A DNA stretch of 64,000 nt from Mycobacterium sp. (GTDB lineage Bacteria; Actinomycetota; Actinomycetes; Mycobacteriales; Mycobacteriaceae): assembly GCA_025965975.1 (NCBI GenBank), contig JAOPVX010000314.1:1-64000 (forward strand), read 5' to 3'. Under the pieces are notes generated by a model. It was not told the origin of the DNA. It worked only from the letters and a program-made list of their open reading frames with translations, and did no database searches. The translations under genes were made by a program, and so were the position numbers. Below, in pieces: positions 24,874 through 33,204 of this stretch (within the stretch, counting starts at the first letter, position 1; every line of letters starts with the position of its first letter).

Positions 24874-25735
24874 CGATCTGCAGGCGGTGAATCCGCGGGC
24901 CCGGCTGTTCCGAATCATTCTGTCGGTCTACGGCATCGGGATCTACATCTTCCTCTTCGCCCCGATAGCCGTGTTGATCCTGTTGTCGTTCAACTCATCT
25001 ACGGTGGTCGGTTTCCCGATGGCGGGTTTCACGACGGACTGGTATGCCCGGCTGTCGCACGACAACGTCATTCTGGATGCGCTGGAAAAATCATTGTTTG
25101 TCGCCTTCTGGGTGACGGTGCTCGCGACGCTCATCGGTACCGCGGCGGCCTTTCCGCTGGTTCGCGCCAACATCAAAAATCGTGGCGGGGTGCGGGTTTT
25201 CATCACACTGCCGATCATGATGCCGGGTCTGCTCATCGGCGTGGCCATCTTGGTGCTGGCGACGAATGTGCTGCACATTCAGCCCTCGTTGCGGGTAGCG
25301 ATCATCGGGCAGACCGTGCTCGCGACACCGTTCGTCATCCTGGTGGTGTCATCGCGGCTGGAGGCGTTGGACCGCAATCTCGAGCGCGCCGCTGCCGACC
25401 TGGGTGCAGGCCCGCTGCAGCGACTCCTATTCGTGGTGCTCCCACTGATATATCCCGGCATCATCGCCGGGGCGCTGATAGCACTCACGATCTCGTTGGA
25501 TGAGTTCATCGTCACCAACTTCATCATCGGCGCGGATCAGACGCTGCCGATCTTCATCTACAACCAGCTCAAATTCGGCATCACGCCGGAGGTGAACGCC
25601 CTGGCGACGTTGATGCTGCTCGGCACGCTGGCCGTGGCCGGCGGAACATTCGGGGCGCTGCGCCTGGTCAAGGTGCTGGCGTCGGTCACCAAGAAAACCA
25701 AACGATTGGAAGAACCCGCTAGTGCAGAAGTGTGA
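24866..25735 (+). CDS. ABC importer permease, PotC type
   Basis: 289 residues with about six membrane helices (IGIYIFLFAPIAVLILLSFNSS first). The EAA loop is RAAADLGAGPLQRLLFVVLPLI (about 174-195). It overlaps the PotB-type gene by 8 bases and is overlapped by the next gene, so all are translated from one message. Together with the ATPase and lipoprotein it completes the importer. Confidence 0.85.
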   Translation: MSDDLQAVNPRARLFRIILSVYGIGIYIFLFAPIAVLILLSFNSSTVVGFPMAGFTTDWYARLSHDNVILDALEKSLFVAFWVTVLATLIGTAAAFPLVRANIKNRGGVRVFITLPIMMPGLLIGVAILVLATNVLHIQPSLRVAIIGQTVLATPFVILVVSSRLEALDRNLERAAADLGAGPLQRLLFVVLPLIYPGIIAGALIALTISLDEFIVTNFIIGADQTLPIFIYNQLKFGITPEVNALATLMLLGTLAVAGGTFGALRLVKVLASVTKKTKRLEEPASAEV

Positions 25736-26678
25736 CGTTTCGGTAGTGCTCGAGGCCTTCCTCGACCAGTCCCTCGAGGAGACGCTGACCTGGTTGAGTA
25801 CCGAAGTGCCAGAGGTCACTGCAATCGAGGTCGGTGGCGGTGGCTATGCCCCGCACCCCCATCTGGATCCTGACGAGCTGCTCGCCGATGCGTCGGCTCG
25901 ACGGGCATGGCTGGGCACACTCGAAGGCCATGGCATCAAGCTGGACGCTTTGAACGTGTGGGGCAACCCGCTGCATCCCCACAAGGCTATCGCCGACGAT
26001 CACGACGCGGCGCTGCGCCGGGCGGTGCGGTTGGCGGGTGAGCTCGGTACCGACACGATCGTGGCGATGTCGGGTGCGGCCTCTGGTGCCGCAGGCGACC
26101 GTGCCGCGGTGTTCGGTGCCGGCGGCTGGCTCCCGTATCTGGAGGGCGTGCACGACCGGCAGTGGGAGGAGTCCGTGGTTCCGTACTGGTCCCAGCTCTC
26201 GGAGTTCGCAGCCAAGGAGAACCCCGACGTCAAGATCTGCATCGAGCTGCACCCAGGTACGACCGTCTACAACGTGGAAACCTTCGAGAAGTTCATCACG
26301 CTTGGTGAGAACCTTTACGCCAACCTCGATCCCAGCCACTTCTTCTGGATGCAGATGGATGCCGACCGGGTTGTCGAGCGGATCATGCCGCGCATCGGCC
26401 ACGTACACGCCAAGGACGTGACCTTCAACGCGGATGCCCTCGGTCTCAACGGCCTGCTCGACCACCGGTGGCCCGCAAGTCCGGAGAAGATGCCGTGGAA
26501 CTTCTCGGTTCCCGGCCACGGCAAGGACGCTGCGTGGTGGCGCCAGTTCATCGCCCGCTTCGATGGCTCCGCGGTCCAGGCGTTCTCCATCGAACACGAG
26601 GACCCGTTCGTCGACTCGAAGACGGGGATCAAGGAGAGCGCAGTTCTGATCAAGTCCGCGCTGGCCGACTCCCACTAA
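25722..26678 (+). CDS. Sugar phosphate isomerase/epimerase-like TIM barrel (first)
   Basis: 318 residues from GTG 25722, overlapping the permease stop (GGAAGAA upstream). Metal-binding pattern of the xylose-isomerase-like barrel: CIELHPGT (Glu), YANLDPSHFFW (Asp/His), IGHVHAKD (His) and FSIEHEDPF (Glu). Such enzymes isomerise or epimerise keto sugars and inositol derivatives, often acting after Gfo/Idh dehydrogenases. No export signal. Confidence 0.8.
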   Translation: MQKCDVSVVLEAFLDQSLEETLTWLSTEVPEVTAIEVGGGGYAPHPHLDPDELLADASARRAWLGTLEGHGIKLDALNVWGNPLHPHKAIADDHDAALRRAVRLAGELGTDTIVAMSGAASGAAGDRAAVFGAGGWLPYLEGVHDRQWEESVVPYWSQLSEFAAKENPDVKICIELHPGTTVYNVETFEKFITLGENLYANLDPSHFFWMQMDADRVVERIMPRIGHVHAKDVTFNADALGLNGLLDHRWPASPEKMPWNFSVPGHGKDAAWWRQFIARFDGSAVQAFSIEHEDPFVDSKTGIKESAVLIKSALADSH

Positions 26679-26709
26679 GCGGCGCAACCGAATACAGGAG
26701 GAAGACCCA

Positions 26710-27834
26710 ATGACAGACCGACTCAAGGTAGGTGTGGTCGGTGCCGGAGTAATCGCGCAAGTCATGCATCTGAATTATCTGCGTGAATTGTCCGATCGTT
26801 TCGAAATCGTTGCACTGTGCGATATTTCGGCCGAGAACGCCGCCAACAACGCAGAGCGATACAACATCGGGACGACGTTCACTGACTGGCGGGAAATGCT
26901 TGACGACGCCGACATCGACGCCGTCTTCATTCTGACCTCGGGCAGTCATGCGCCGATCGCCATCGCGGCGGCCAATGCGGGCAAGCATGTATTGGTCGAG
27001 AAGCCGATGTGCTTCTCCGTCGCCGAAGGTCTGGAGATGAAGGCCGCCGCCGATGCGGCAGGGGTGACGCTGATGGTCGCGTACCCCAAGCGTTACGACC
27101 CGGCATATGAGCGCTTCCGCGAGGTTGCGGTGAATATCGCGGAACCACGGCTCATGCGGGTCACCACGTTCGAGTCGCCTTTCCTGCCCTACATCGGCCA
27201 CTACGCACTGGCGCCGGTCGCGCCGATCCCGAAGGATGCGATCGCGAACTTCACCGCGGAGACCCAGGCCAGCATCACCCGGGCAATCGGCGAGGCGAAC
27301 CCGTTCCTGCGCGAGGAATATCACCTGGTTCTGCTCGACACGCTGGTCCACGAGCTCAATACCGTCCGCGGCGTTCTCGGTGAACCGACGAGCCTGGAGT
27401 ATGTCGACATGCAGAGCGGTCAATTGACCGTCGTCCTCAAGTTCGGCGAACTGTCGGTAGCGATCCATTGGATGGACTTGCCCGGCATCACCCGCTACGA
27501 AATGGAATTCGCACTCTACGGCTCGCAGCAGCGCGTGACCTTGAGCTTTCCTTCGCCGTTCCTTCGCAGCGCACCGGCGACCGTCGAGATCATCGAGGGT
27601 GAATCAGGTACAGCCAAGTCGCGCAGCACCAGTGAAATCACCTCGTATGCCAGCGCTTTCAAGCTCGAGCTGGAAGCCTTCCACCACTGCGTAGTAACCG
27701 GGGAGGCGCCCGCCACGAGCGCCGAGGACGCAATTCACGACCTCGCGCTGTGCGAGGCCATCATCCGTTTCGTCCAAGACCCGCGGCCGATCACAGACCC
27801 GAGCGCGATCTCCGCGCTGGCGTCTGCCAACTAG
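26710..27834 (+). CDS. Gfo/Idh/MocA-family oxidoreductase (second)
   Basis: 374 residues. VGVVGAGVIAQVMHLNYL is the cofactor motif, HVLVEKPMCFS carries EKP, and VAYPKRYDPAYERF and DTLVHELNTVRGVLGEP are the substrate-site segments. It is clearly diverged from the first and third copies, so the three probably act at different steps. CAGGAGGAAG lies 8 bases before the ATG. Confidence 0.85.
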   Translation: MTDRLKVGVVGAGVIAQVMHLNYLRELSDRFEIVALCDISAENAANNAERYNIGTTFTDWREMLDDADIDAVFILTSGSHAPIAIAAANAGKHVLVEKPMCFSVAEGLEMKAAADAAGVTLMVAYPKRYDPAYERFREVAVNIAEPRLMRVTTFESPFLPYIGHYALAPVAPIPKDAIANFTAETQASITRAIGEANPFLREEYHLVLLDTLVHELNTVRGVLGEPTSLEYVDMQSGQLTVVLKFGELSVAIHWMDLPGITRYEMEFALYGSQQRVTLSFPSPFLRSAPATVEIIEGESGTAKSRSTSEITSYASAFKLELEAFHHCVVTGEAPATSAEDAIHDLALCEAIIRFVQDPRPITDPSAISALASAN

Positions 27835-27848
27835 AAAGAACACGAAAC

Positions 27849-28790
27849 ATGAGCAACAACAGCGGAATCATCGTCGCGAACGCGCCCGTCAGCTACGGCG
27901 CCTTCGAAGTGACGATCGGAATCGACCCGAATGTTCCGGACGGCGACGACATCCTGGACCAGGTCAGCGCTGCCGGTTACGCGGGCATCGACCTCGGCCC
28001 GGTCGGCTACCTGGGCACCACCGATGATCTCGGCGGCAAGCTTGCCAAGCGTGGGCTGGGCCTGGCGGGTGCTTATCTGGAGCTGCCGTATGCAGACCCG
28101 GAATTGTTGGAGAAGACGCTTCCCGAACTCGACTCGATGCTGGACATCTTCGATTCGATCAAGTCGCTCGGGCTCGGGCCCGACCCACGTCCGACGCTGG
28201 CGGATCTGGGTGTCGGTGACGGCGCCGATTTCCGTCGCAACAACCCGGGTTCCGGAGCCCGAAACCCGGCAAGCGGATACACCGATGAGCAGTGGGCGAT
28301 GTTCGCGAAGGGCATGGTCGTTGTGGTTGATCGGTGCCGCTCGCGTGGCTACCAGCCGGTGTTCCACAACGAGACCGGCACCTTTGTCGAGGCGCCCGCG
28401 GAGGTCGGCAGGATGCTGGAAGTCTCTGAAATCGGCCTGTGCATGGACGCGGGCCATTTCCTGGTCGGTGGCGGCGATCCCGTTGAGTACGTGAAGAAGT
28501 GGGGTGACCGGATCGACCATGTGCATATCAAGACCGCGGACCTGCCGAAGTTCCAGCAGGTTGTCGACGAGGGCTTGCCGACCAACGCGATCTGGGAGCG
28601 TGAGGTCTTCCCGAAACTGGGCGAAGGCGCGCTCGATGTCGATGCCTTCTTGGCTGCGTTGCGTGAGATCGATTACGCCGGTTGGCTCGTCGTCGAGCAG
28701 GATATTTTCCCGACCACAGCGGAGCGTTTCGCGCGCGCAGCCGCCGACCAACGGGCGAACCGTGAATTCCTGAAGGCGCGTGGCCTGTGA
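27849..28790 (+). CDS. Sugar phosphate isomerase/epimerase-like TIM barrel (second), IolE-like
   Basis: 313 residues from ATG 27849. Conserved metal sites VFHNETGTFV (Glu), IGLCMDAGHFLVGG (Asp/His), IDHVHIKTAD (His) and WLVVEQDIFP (Glu). The ANAPVSYGAFE opening and HNETGT are reminiscent of inosose dehydratase (IolE) relatives. Its stop overlaps the next GTG by 4 bases. It probably isomerises or dehydrates the keto product of one of the oxidoreductases (inference). Confidence 0.75.
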   Translation: MSNNSGIIVANAPVSYGAFEVTIGIDPNVPDGDDILDQVSAAGYAGIDLGPVGYLGTTDDLGGKLAKRGLGLAGAYLELPYADPELLEKTLPELDSMLDIFDSIKSLGLGPDPRPTLADLGVGDGADFRRNNPGSGARNPASGYTDEQWAMFAKGMVVVVDRCRSRGYQPVFHNETGTFVEAPAEVGRMLEVSEIGLCMDAGHFLVGGGDPVEYVKKWGDRIDHVHIKTADLPKFQQVVDEGLPTNAIWEREVFPKLGEGALDVDAFLAALREIDYAGWLVVEQDIFPTTAERFARAAADQRANREFLKARGL

Positions 28791-29728
28791 GCGCACCTTT
28801 CCGGTTCGGTCTGATCGGTGGCGGTCGGATGGGCCGTACCCACTTGCGGGGCCTGGAAGGTTCGACAGAAGTGACCGTCGTTGCGGTCACCGAGCCGGTT
28901 GAGGCCGCTGCGGCGCCGCTTCGCGAGCAGGGTCTGGCAATGTATCCGACGGCCGAGGAGATGTTCGCCGATTCGGAGCTTGACGGCGTTCTGATCGCCG
29001 TGCCGACACCCCAACACATCGACACCACCCGCAGGGCGCTCGAAGCCGGTCTTCCGGTGCTGTGCGAGAAGCCGTTCGGCCTGGTGTCGGACGAGGCCAG
29101 GGCGGTAGGCGAACTCGCGAGCGAACAGGGACTGGCCCTGCAAATCGCCTACTGGCGGCGATTTGTGCCGCAGCTGACGACCCTTCGCAGCGACCTCGCC
29201 GACGGCAAGTACGGCGCTGTGCACTTCCTGGTGTGCTCACAGTGGGACGAGGCTCCGCCACCCCTGAGCTTCCGCCACGACAGCGGTGGCATCTATATCG
29301 ACATGGGTGTCCACGAAATCGACCAAACACTCTGGCTGCTCGGCCAGGATTTCACCGAGATCAAAACACAGGTGTTCCCGACCACCGAAGACGCGGAGGC
29401 CCAGAACGACGTGGACAGCGCCCAAGCGTTGGTGATGCTCTCGGGCGGCACATCGACGGTGATATCCCTCGGCCGTTTCTACGAAGGCGGTGACATCGTC
29501 TCCGTGGAGCTTTACGGATCCAGGGGGCACACCCGTTTCGACGTGGTCTCGCCGGAAACCGGGGAAGGACCGCAGCTGCACGCCCTGAAACTACAGGCGG
29601 AGGCATTCGCCCAGCACGCGCGCGGAGCTTCGCAGGAAGGTACGTCAGCGGAGGAAGCCGCTCGCGTGCTCGAAATGGCCCATGGCCTGACCGAAGCCGC
29701 CGGTATCGCGGTGCTCGGAGCCTCCTGA
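28787..29728 (+). CDS. Gfo/Idh/MocA-family oxidoreductase (third)
   Basis: 313 residues from GTG 28787 (GTGA overlap). FRFGLIGGGRMGRTHLRGL is the cofactor motif, LPVLCEKPFGLV holds EKP, and IYIDMGVHEIDQTLWLLG is the conserved His helix. Nearest named relatives are myo-inositol 2-dehydrogenase-like enzymes. It closes the nine-gene operon; the next 800 bases have no gene on this strand. Confidence 0.85.
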   Translation: MSAPFRFGLIGGGRMGRTHLRGLEGSTEVTVVAVTEPVEAAAAPLREQGLAMYPTAEEMFADSELDGVLIAVPTPQHIDTTRRALEAGLPVLCEKPFGLVSDEARAVGELASEQGLALQIAYWRRFVPQLTTLRSDLADGKYGAVHFLVCSQWDEAPPPLSFRHDSGGIYIDMGVHEIDQTLWLLGQDFTEIKTQVFPTTEDAEAQNDVDSAQALVMLSGGTSTVISLGRFYEGGDIVSVELYGSRGHTRFDVVSPETGEGPQLHALKLQAEAFAQHARGASQEGTSAEEAARVLEMAHGLTEAAGIAVLGAS

Positions 29729-29766
29729 ATTTGTTAGGTGCCGGAGGTGTGGTTCTCAGCGAGAGG

Positions 29767-29813
29767 TGCCCCCACCAGGGCTCGAACCTGGGACCTGGAG
29801 ATTCTCAGTGGGA
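29767..29813 (-). other. tRNA-Lys-like 3' half (probable attachment-site scar)
   Basis: The minus strand reads GGTCCCAGGTTCGAGCCCTGG (T arm, 5-bp stem and 7-base loop) and TGGGGGCACC (acceptor end). The anticodon side GAGAATCTCC is a damaged form of the CTTAATCCG expected in mycobacterial tRNA-Lys(CTT). The 5' half is absent, so it is not a tRNA gene. A 3' tRNA half alone is the usual mark left by integrative elements. It sits inside the 29729-30527 gap. Confidence 0.55.
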
Positions 29814-29828
29814 TGGAGGGGCGGCCAA

Positions 29829-29973
29829 CTCGACCGCGCGGTGAGACCACCGAGATGGAGTCGAATCAGGTATGAAGCTTTGGTCCACTGGCGGGCGCTG
29901 ACCTGGACATTCGAGACGTACGGACCGCGATGCAACGCAGATCCACAGGCTCATAAACCACAGGCCGACATCC
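29829..29973 (+). repeat. tRNA-Met-type attachment repeat, copy 1 (most decayed)
   Basis: From 29898 the sequence aligns without gaps to copies 2 and 3 (CTGACCTGGACATTCGAGAC, then GCTCATAA at offset 51 in all three). Upstream similarity includes ACCACCGAGATGGAGTCGAAT. The T arm seen in the other copies has decayed here. No GTGAACG repeats remain. Confidence 0.65.
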
Positions 29974-30527
29974 CCGAACGGTGCCCACCACCTGACAACG
30001 AGTTGCGCGACTTGCGAATCCCACGCCCGCGGTCGATCAAGGGAAACCGGCTGCCTCCGACGCAGAAGTCATTTGCAAGTGCGGTGCGGGTTATCGGCAC
30101 CCTCCCATCGAGCGTTCGCTGGCGAACCCCTTCGATAGCGGCGGCGCGAACCACATCTTCGTCAATGGGCATACCCACTTGGCCATTGTGCAGCGAGGAT
30201 GCGTTCTCGCTCAGCAGAAGCCATCTCATTGGAGCCAATACTTGGGCGACAGGCGGCACAGGTCACCGTTTCCATGGCTACCGAAGATCGGTCAGGCACG
30301 TCCACACCACCTAACAGGCACGGATCGGTAGCCAGACACGGCGCGTCATCGCGTGTAGCCTTGGCCACTGAGTAATTGGCATGTGCTGCTTCGACTTCGG
30401 TGTCGTCGCATGCGTAGCCTGCTGCGGGGAGCAGGCTAATCAAAGACGCGACTCAGGAATACCATCGACGCGATTGGTGACCTGCACAGTCGCGATGCAA
30501 TGCCCCGAAAGGATGGAAGGTTCGCAA

Positions 30528-32078
30528 ATGGGCTCCCCGAAGGTCGGCTCTCGATTGGGCACGCAATTCGGACCCTATGAGCTGCAATCCCTGATCGGCG
30601 TCGGTGGCATGGGCGAGGTCTATCGCGCGTACGACACCGTGCGAGAGCGGATGGTGGCGATCAAGGTGTTGCGCACCGACCTCGCAGCGGATCCGAGCTT
30701 CCAGCAGCGTTTTCGGCGTGAGTCGCGCGTGGCCGCGCGGTTGCAGGAACCGCACGTCATCCCCGTGCACGACTTCGGTGACATCGACGGCGTGCTCTAC
30801 ATCGACATGCGACTGGTCGAGGGCGCCAGCTTGAAGGACGAGTTGCGGGTCAATGGAGCACTGCCACCGGCACGAACGGTGTCGATCATCTGTCAGGTCG
30901 CTGCTGCGCTGGACGCTGCGCACGCCAGTGGTCTCGTCCACCGCGACATCAAGCCCGAGAACGTGCTCCTCACGCCGGACGACTTCACTTACCTGGTCGA
31001 CTTCGGCATAGCGCATGGCGGTGGTGAGGCGAGCGTGACGAGCACTGGGCTGGTCATTGGGTCGGCGGCCTATATGGCCACGGAACGGTTGACCGGCGGG
31101 TCGGGTGGGCCGGCATCGGATGTGTACTCGTTGACGTGCCTGCTCTATGAGTGCCTGACTGGTCGGCCGCCGTTCGAGGCGGGTGATGTGCGGCAGGTCA
31201 TGAGCGCGCACCTCTTCGCCCCGCCGCCGCGGCCGAGCCTCATACGCCCAGCGATCAGCCCTGCGCTCGACGAGGTCATCGCCCGGGGCATGGCCAAGAA
31301 ACCCGCCGACAGGTATCTGTCCGCCGGCGAACTGGCGAGGGCGGCCAGCGCTGCCGCGTCCGTTGGTCCTGCGCCGGTGGCGTCGCCGGTTCGCCCGGGC
31401 ACGCGGGAGTTCTCGGCGGTCGACCCGAATCCGGCCGCGTCGGGCTATGTGGCCTACGCGCCGTTCCCAGTGCCGGCGGCGCCCCCGGGGAAGTCGCGGT
31501 TCGGCAGGGCCCAGGTGGGGCTGGCGGTCGGGACGATCGTATTCTTCGCAATGGCTGCGGCCCTGGCCGTGGTAGTGGTCTTCAGCGGTGACCATACGGG
31601 CGCGTCGCAACCGCAGACGGCGCTTGCGGCGCCGTCGTCGACGGAGGCACCGACGCCGTCGATGTCGGCACAGTCAACGTCCATACCGTCTGCCACAACG
31701 TCGACGACCACTGTGACGACGACGGCGCCGTCACCAAGCGGGGTGGCCCTTTCGGGGATGTCCGGAACAGACGGGCAGGGCTTCGTCGGCCATTCGGCGC
31801 GATGCGACGCGGGAAGCGCACCGGCGGCGGCAATCAGGACCGCGAATTCGCTGGCGATCGTGTGCCAGACTTCGCCGGGGAGTTACTACTACCGCGGCGA
31901 ACGGTTGAGTGATGGCGCCGACCTGCAGCTGGCCAATGCGTATCCCTCTGGCGGAGGGTTCGACGTCACCAACCCGGCCGACGGCACCAAGTATCAGGTG
32001 CGGCCTAGCATGCTGACCATCATCAGCAACGGCCATGTGGATTCAGCAGAACCAGCGCTGGAGTACGGCTCGGACTAG
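30528..32078 (+). CDS. Membrane Ser/Thr protein kinase (Pkn family)
   Basis: 516 residues from ATG 30528 (GGAAGG 8 bases upstream). Kinase domain 16-275: glycine loop GVGGMGEV (24-31), Lys46 in VAIKVL, HRDIKPENVL (138-147), DFG (158-160) and TSTGLVIGSAAYMATER as activation loop. A juxtamembrane Pro/Ala linker, a helix at about 329-352, a Thr/Ser/Pro stalk and an external C-terminal domain of about 100 residues follow (YYYRGERLSDGADLQLANAY, FDVTNPADGTKYQV), a domain shared by several mycobacterial kinases. It signals from the envelope to cytosolic targets. It lies between attachment repeats 1 and 2. Confidence 0.85.
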   Translation: MGSPKVGSRLGTQFGPYELQSLIGVGGMGEVYRAYDTVRERMVAIKVLRTDLAADPSFQQRFRRESRVAARLQEPHVIPVHDFGDIDGVLYIDMRLVEGASLKDELRVNGALPPARTVSIICQVAAALDAAHASGLVHRDIKPENVLLTPDDFTYLVDFGIAHGGGEASVTSTGLVIGSAAYMATERLTGGSGGPASDVYSLTCLLYECLTGRPPFEAGDVRQVMSAHLFAPPPRPSLIRPAISPALDEVIARGMAKKPADRYLSAGELARAASAAASVGPAPVASPVRPGTREFSAVDPNPAASGYVAYAPFPVPAAPPGKSRFGRAQVGLAVGTIVFFAMAAALAVVVVFSGDHTGASQPQTALAAPSSTEAPTPSMSAQSTSIPSATTSTTTVTTTAPSPSGVALSGMSGTDGQGFVGHSARCDAGSAPAAAIRTANSLAIVCQTSPGSYYYRGERLSDGADLQLANAYPSGGGFDVTNPADGTKYQVRPSMLTIISNGHVDSAEPALEYGSD

Positions 32079-32280
32079 CGGCCGGGGCCACCACGGCGTA
32101 TTGGCGAGGGAGTGCGCGTCAAGCGCTCAATCGCGGGACCGCCATGCAGCGACTCCCGCCGCTACCGCCCCCAAGCCGGCCACGGCGCGTTAACTGATTC
32201 CCGAAAGTTCTCAATCGTTTCTATACGACGCCAGATCTCCAACCCCGCCAAATAACGCCGCACCGCACGCGACCGGCGGC

Positions 32281-32466
32281 GCCGATTTGTGAACGGATTT
32301 GTGAACGAAACTCTGCGAAACCATTGAGATCGAGCCGAATGCTGTGTAATTGCTGAGATCGCACACCACTCCTGACCTGCACATTTGAGACGCGCAGGTC
32401 CCAGTGCAACACCGGTCCACTGGCTCATAACCCAGAGGTCGCAGGTTCGAATCCTGTCCCCGCTAC
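32281..32466 (+). repeat. tRNA-Met-type attachment repeat, copy 2, with flanking arm repeats
   Basis: Two GTGAACG boxes at 32289 and 32301 (12 bp apart) are followed by the common region at 32372-32466, which ends GGTTCGAATCCTGTCCCCGC. This is the anticodon-to-acceptor half of tRNA-Met (CTCATAACC loop, anticodon CAT). No 5' half is present. Copy 3 at 38232-38326 has the same length and register. Confidence 0.8.
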
Positions 32467-32493
32467 TACAGGAAGTGGCCCTGACCAGGCCAA

Positions 32494-32529
32494 ACGGCCG
32501 CCAGCATGAGCTGGCGGCCGTCTGCTTTT
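32494..32529 (+). terminator. Intrinsic terminator after the tRNA-like sequence
   Basis: ACGGCCGCCAGC and GCTGGCGGCCGT are perfect 12-bp arms with an ATGA loop, followed by CTGCTTTT. It stands 28 bp past the tRNA-Met-like acceptor end, where a tRNA terminator would be. Confidence 0.75.
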
Positions 32530-32554
32530 GTGAACGTTGTGAACGTTGTGAACG
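32530..32554 (+). repeat. Triple 9-bp tandem repeat (GTGAACGTT)
   Basis: GTGAACG begins at 32530, 32539 and 32548. The same heptamer stands twice on the other side of the tRNA core, at 32289 and 32301. The arrangement resembles integrase arm-type binding sites on both sides of an attachment core. Confidence 0.7.
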
Positions 32555-33204
32555 AGCGGCGGTCGGCGTCGGGGCCCGGGCCGAATCAGCCAGATAGATA
32601 GCCGGGAACAACAGCGGTGGATTCCATCGGCCACCGAACCTGCGCGCGCCTTCGCCCGACAATGCCAGGCTAAAGCGGCATGTGCCGATGTTGGCGCCGC
32701 GTTCACCGACGGGTGCGTTGAGGCCGCTGGCGCCAGCCTCAGCGCTCGGCGGCTGGTCCATCGACAGCCGCACTGTACGACGTTCGTCAAGTACACCGGT
32801 TTGCGCCCTGGCCAGTACCTCGGATCTTGGGCAGTCGCGAGTTCGCAACTGCGTGCCTGCACATCGGAGCGGGTTCAGCGCGCCACGCGGCGCGCAAGTC
32901 GGTCCTGACGCCATGCGCGACGGGATGGTGGCGCATCGGTACGCACTTCCGCGGCGCCCGCCCCGAACCGCAGGAGTTCTGCCCGCTCGCCGACGGCGGC
33001 CTGCTCGCGCCTGGCCGCTACGCCGGAGTGCCGCAGCACGATCAAGATGCCGTAAGCGATGTAGTGCCCAATCATCGCCACCAGGTTGCCTGGTCATGGG
33101 CGTCCAGTTCAGCCAATGCCTGGTCGGTTCAACGAATTCCGCATGTCCGCGGAGGTTCACAGTCGCTCCCGTGGCAGACCCGAACTTGGCATAGGGTGGT
33201 CGCC
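32555..33204. other. Gap of 650 bp without a supported gene
   Basis: Long frames cross this stretch on both strands but lack domains and starts, and they look like high-GC shadows. It forms the upstream region of the SEC-C gene, whose likely ribosome site is AGGGTGG near 33193-33199. Confidence 0.45.

Noticed and set aside
32372..32466. Complete tRNA-Met gene
   Set aside because: Only the anticodon-to-acceptor half is present; no D arm or 5' acceptor strand can be paired upstream.
32162..33160. Minus-strand frame of 332 codons over the attachment region
   Set aside because: It runs through the tRNA-like core, terminator and tandem repeats and shows no family; high-GC shadow.
32827..33204. 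N-terminal extension of the SEC-C protein to an upstream ATG
   Set aside because: The extra 126 residues are not domain-like; GTG 33205 has a ribosome site and starts at the conserved part.
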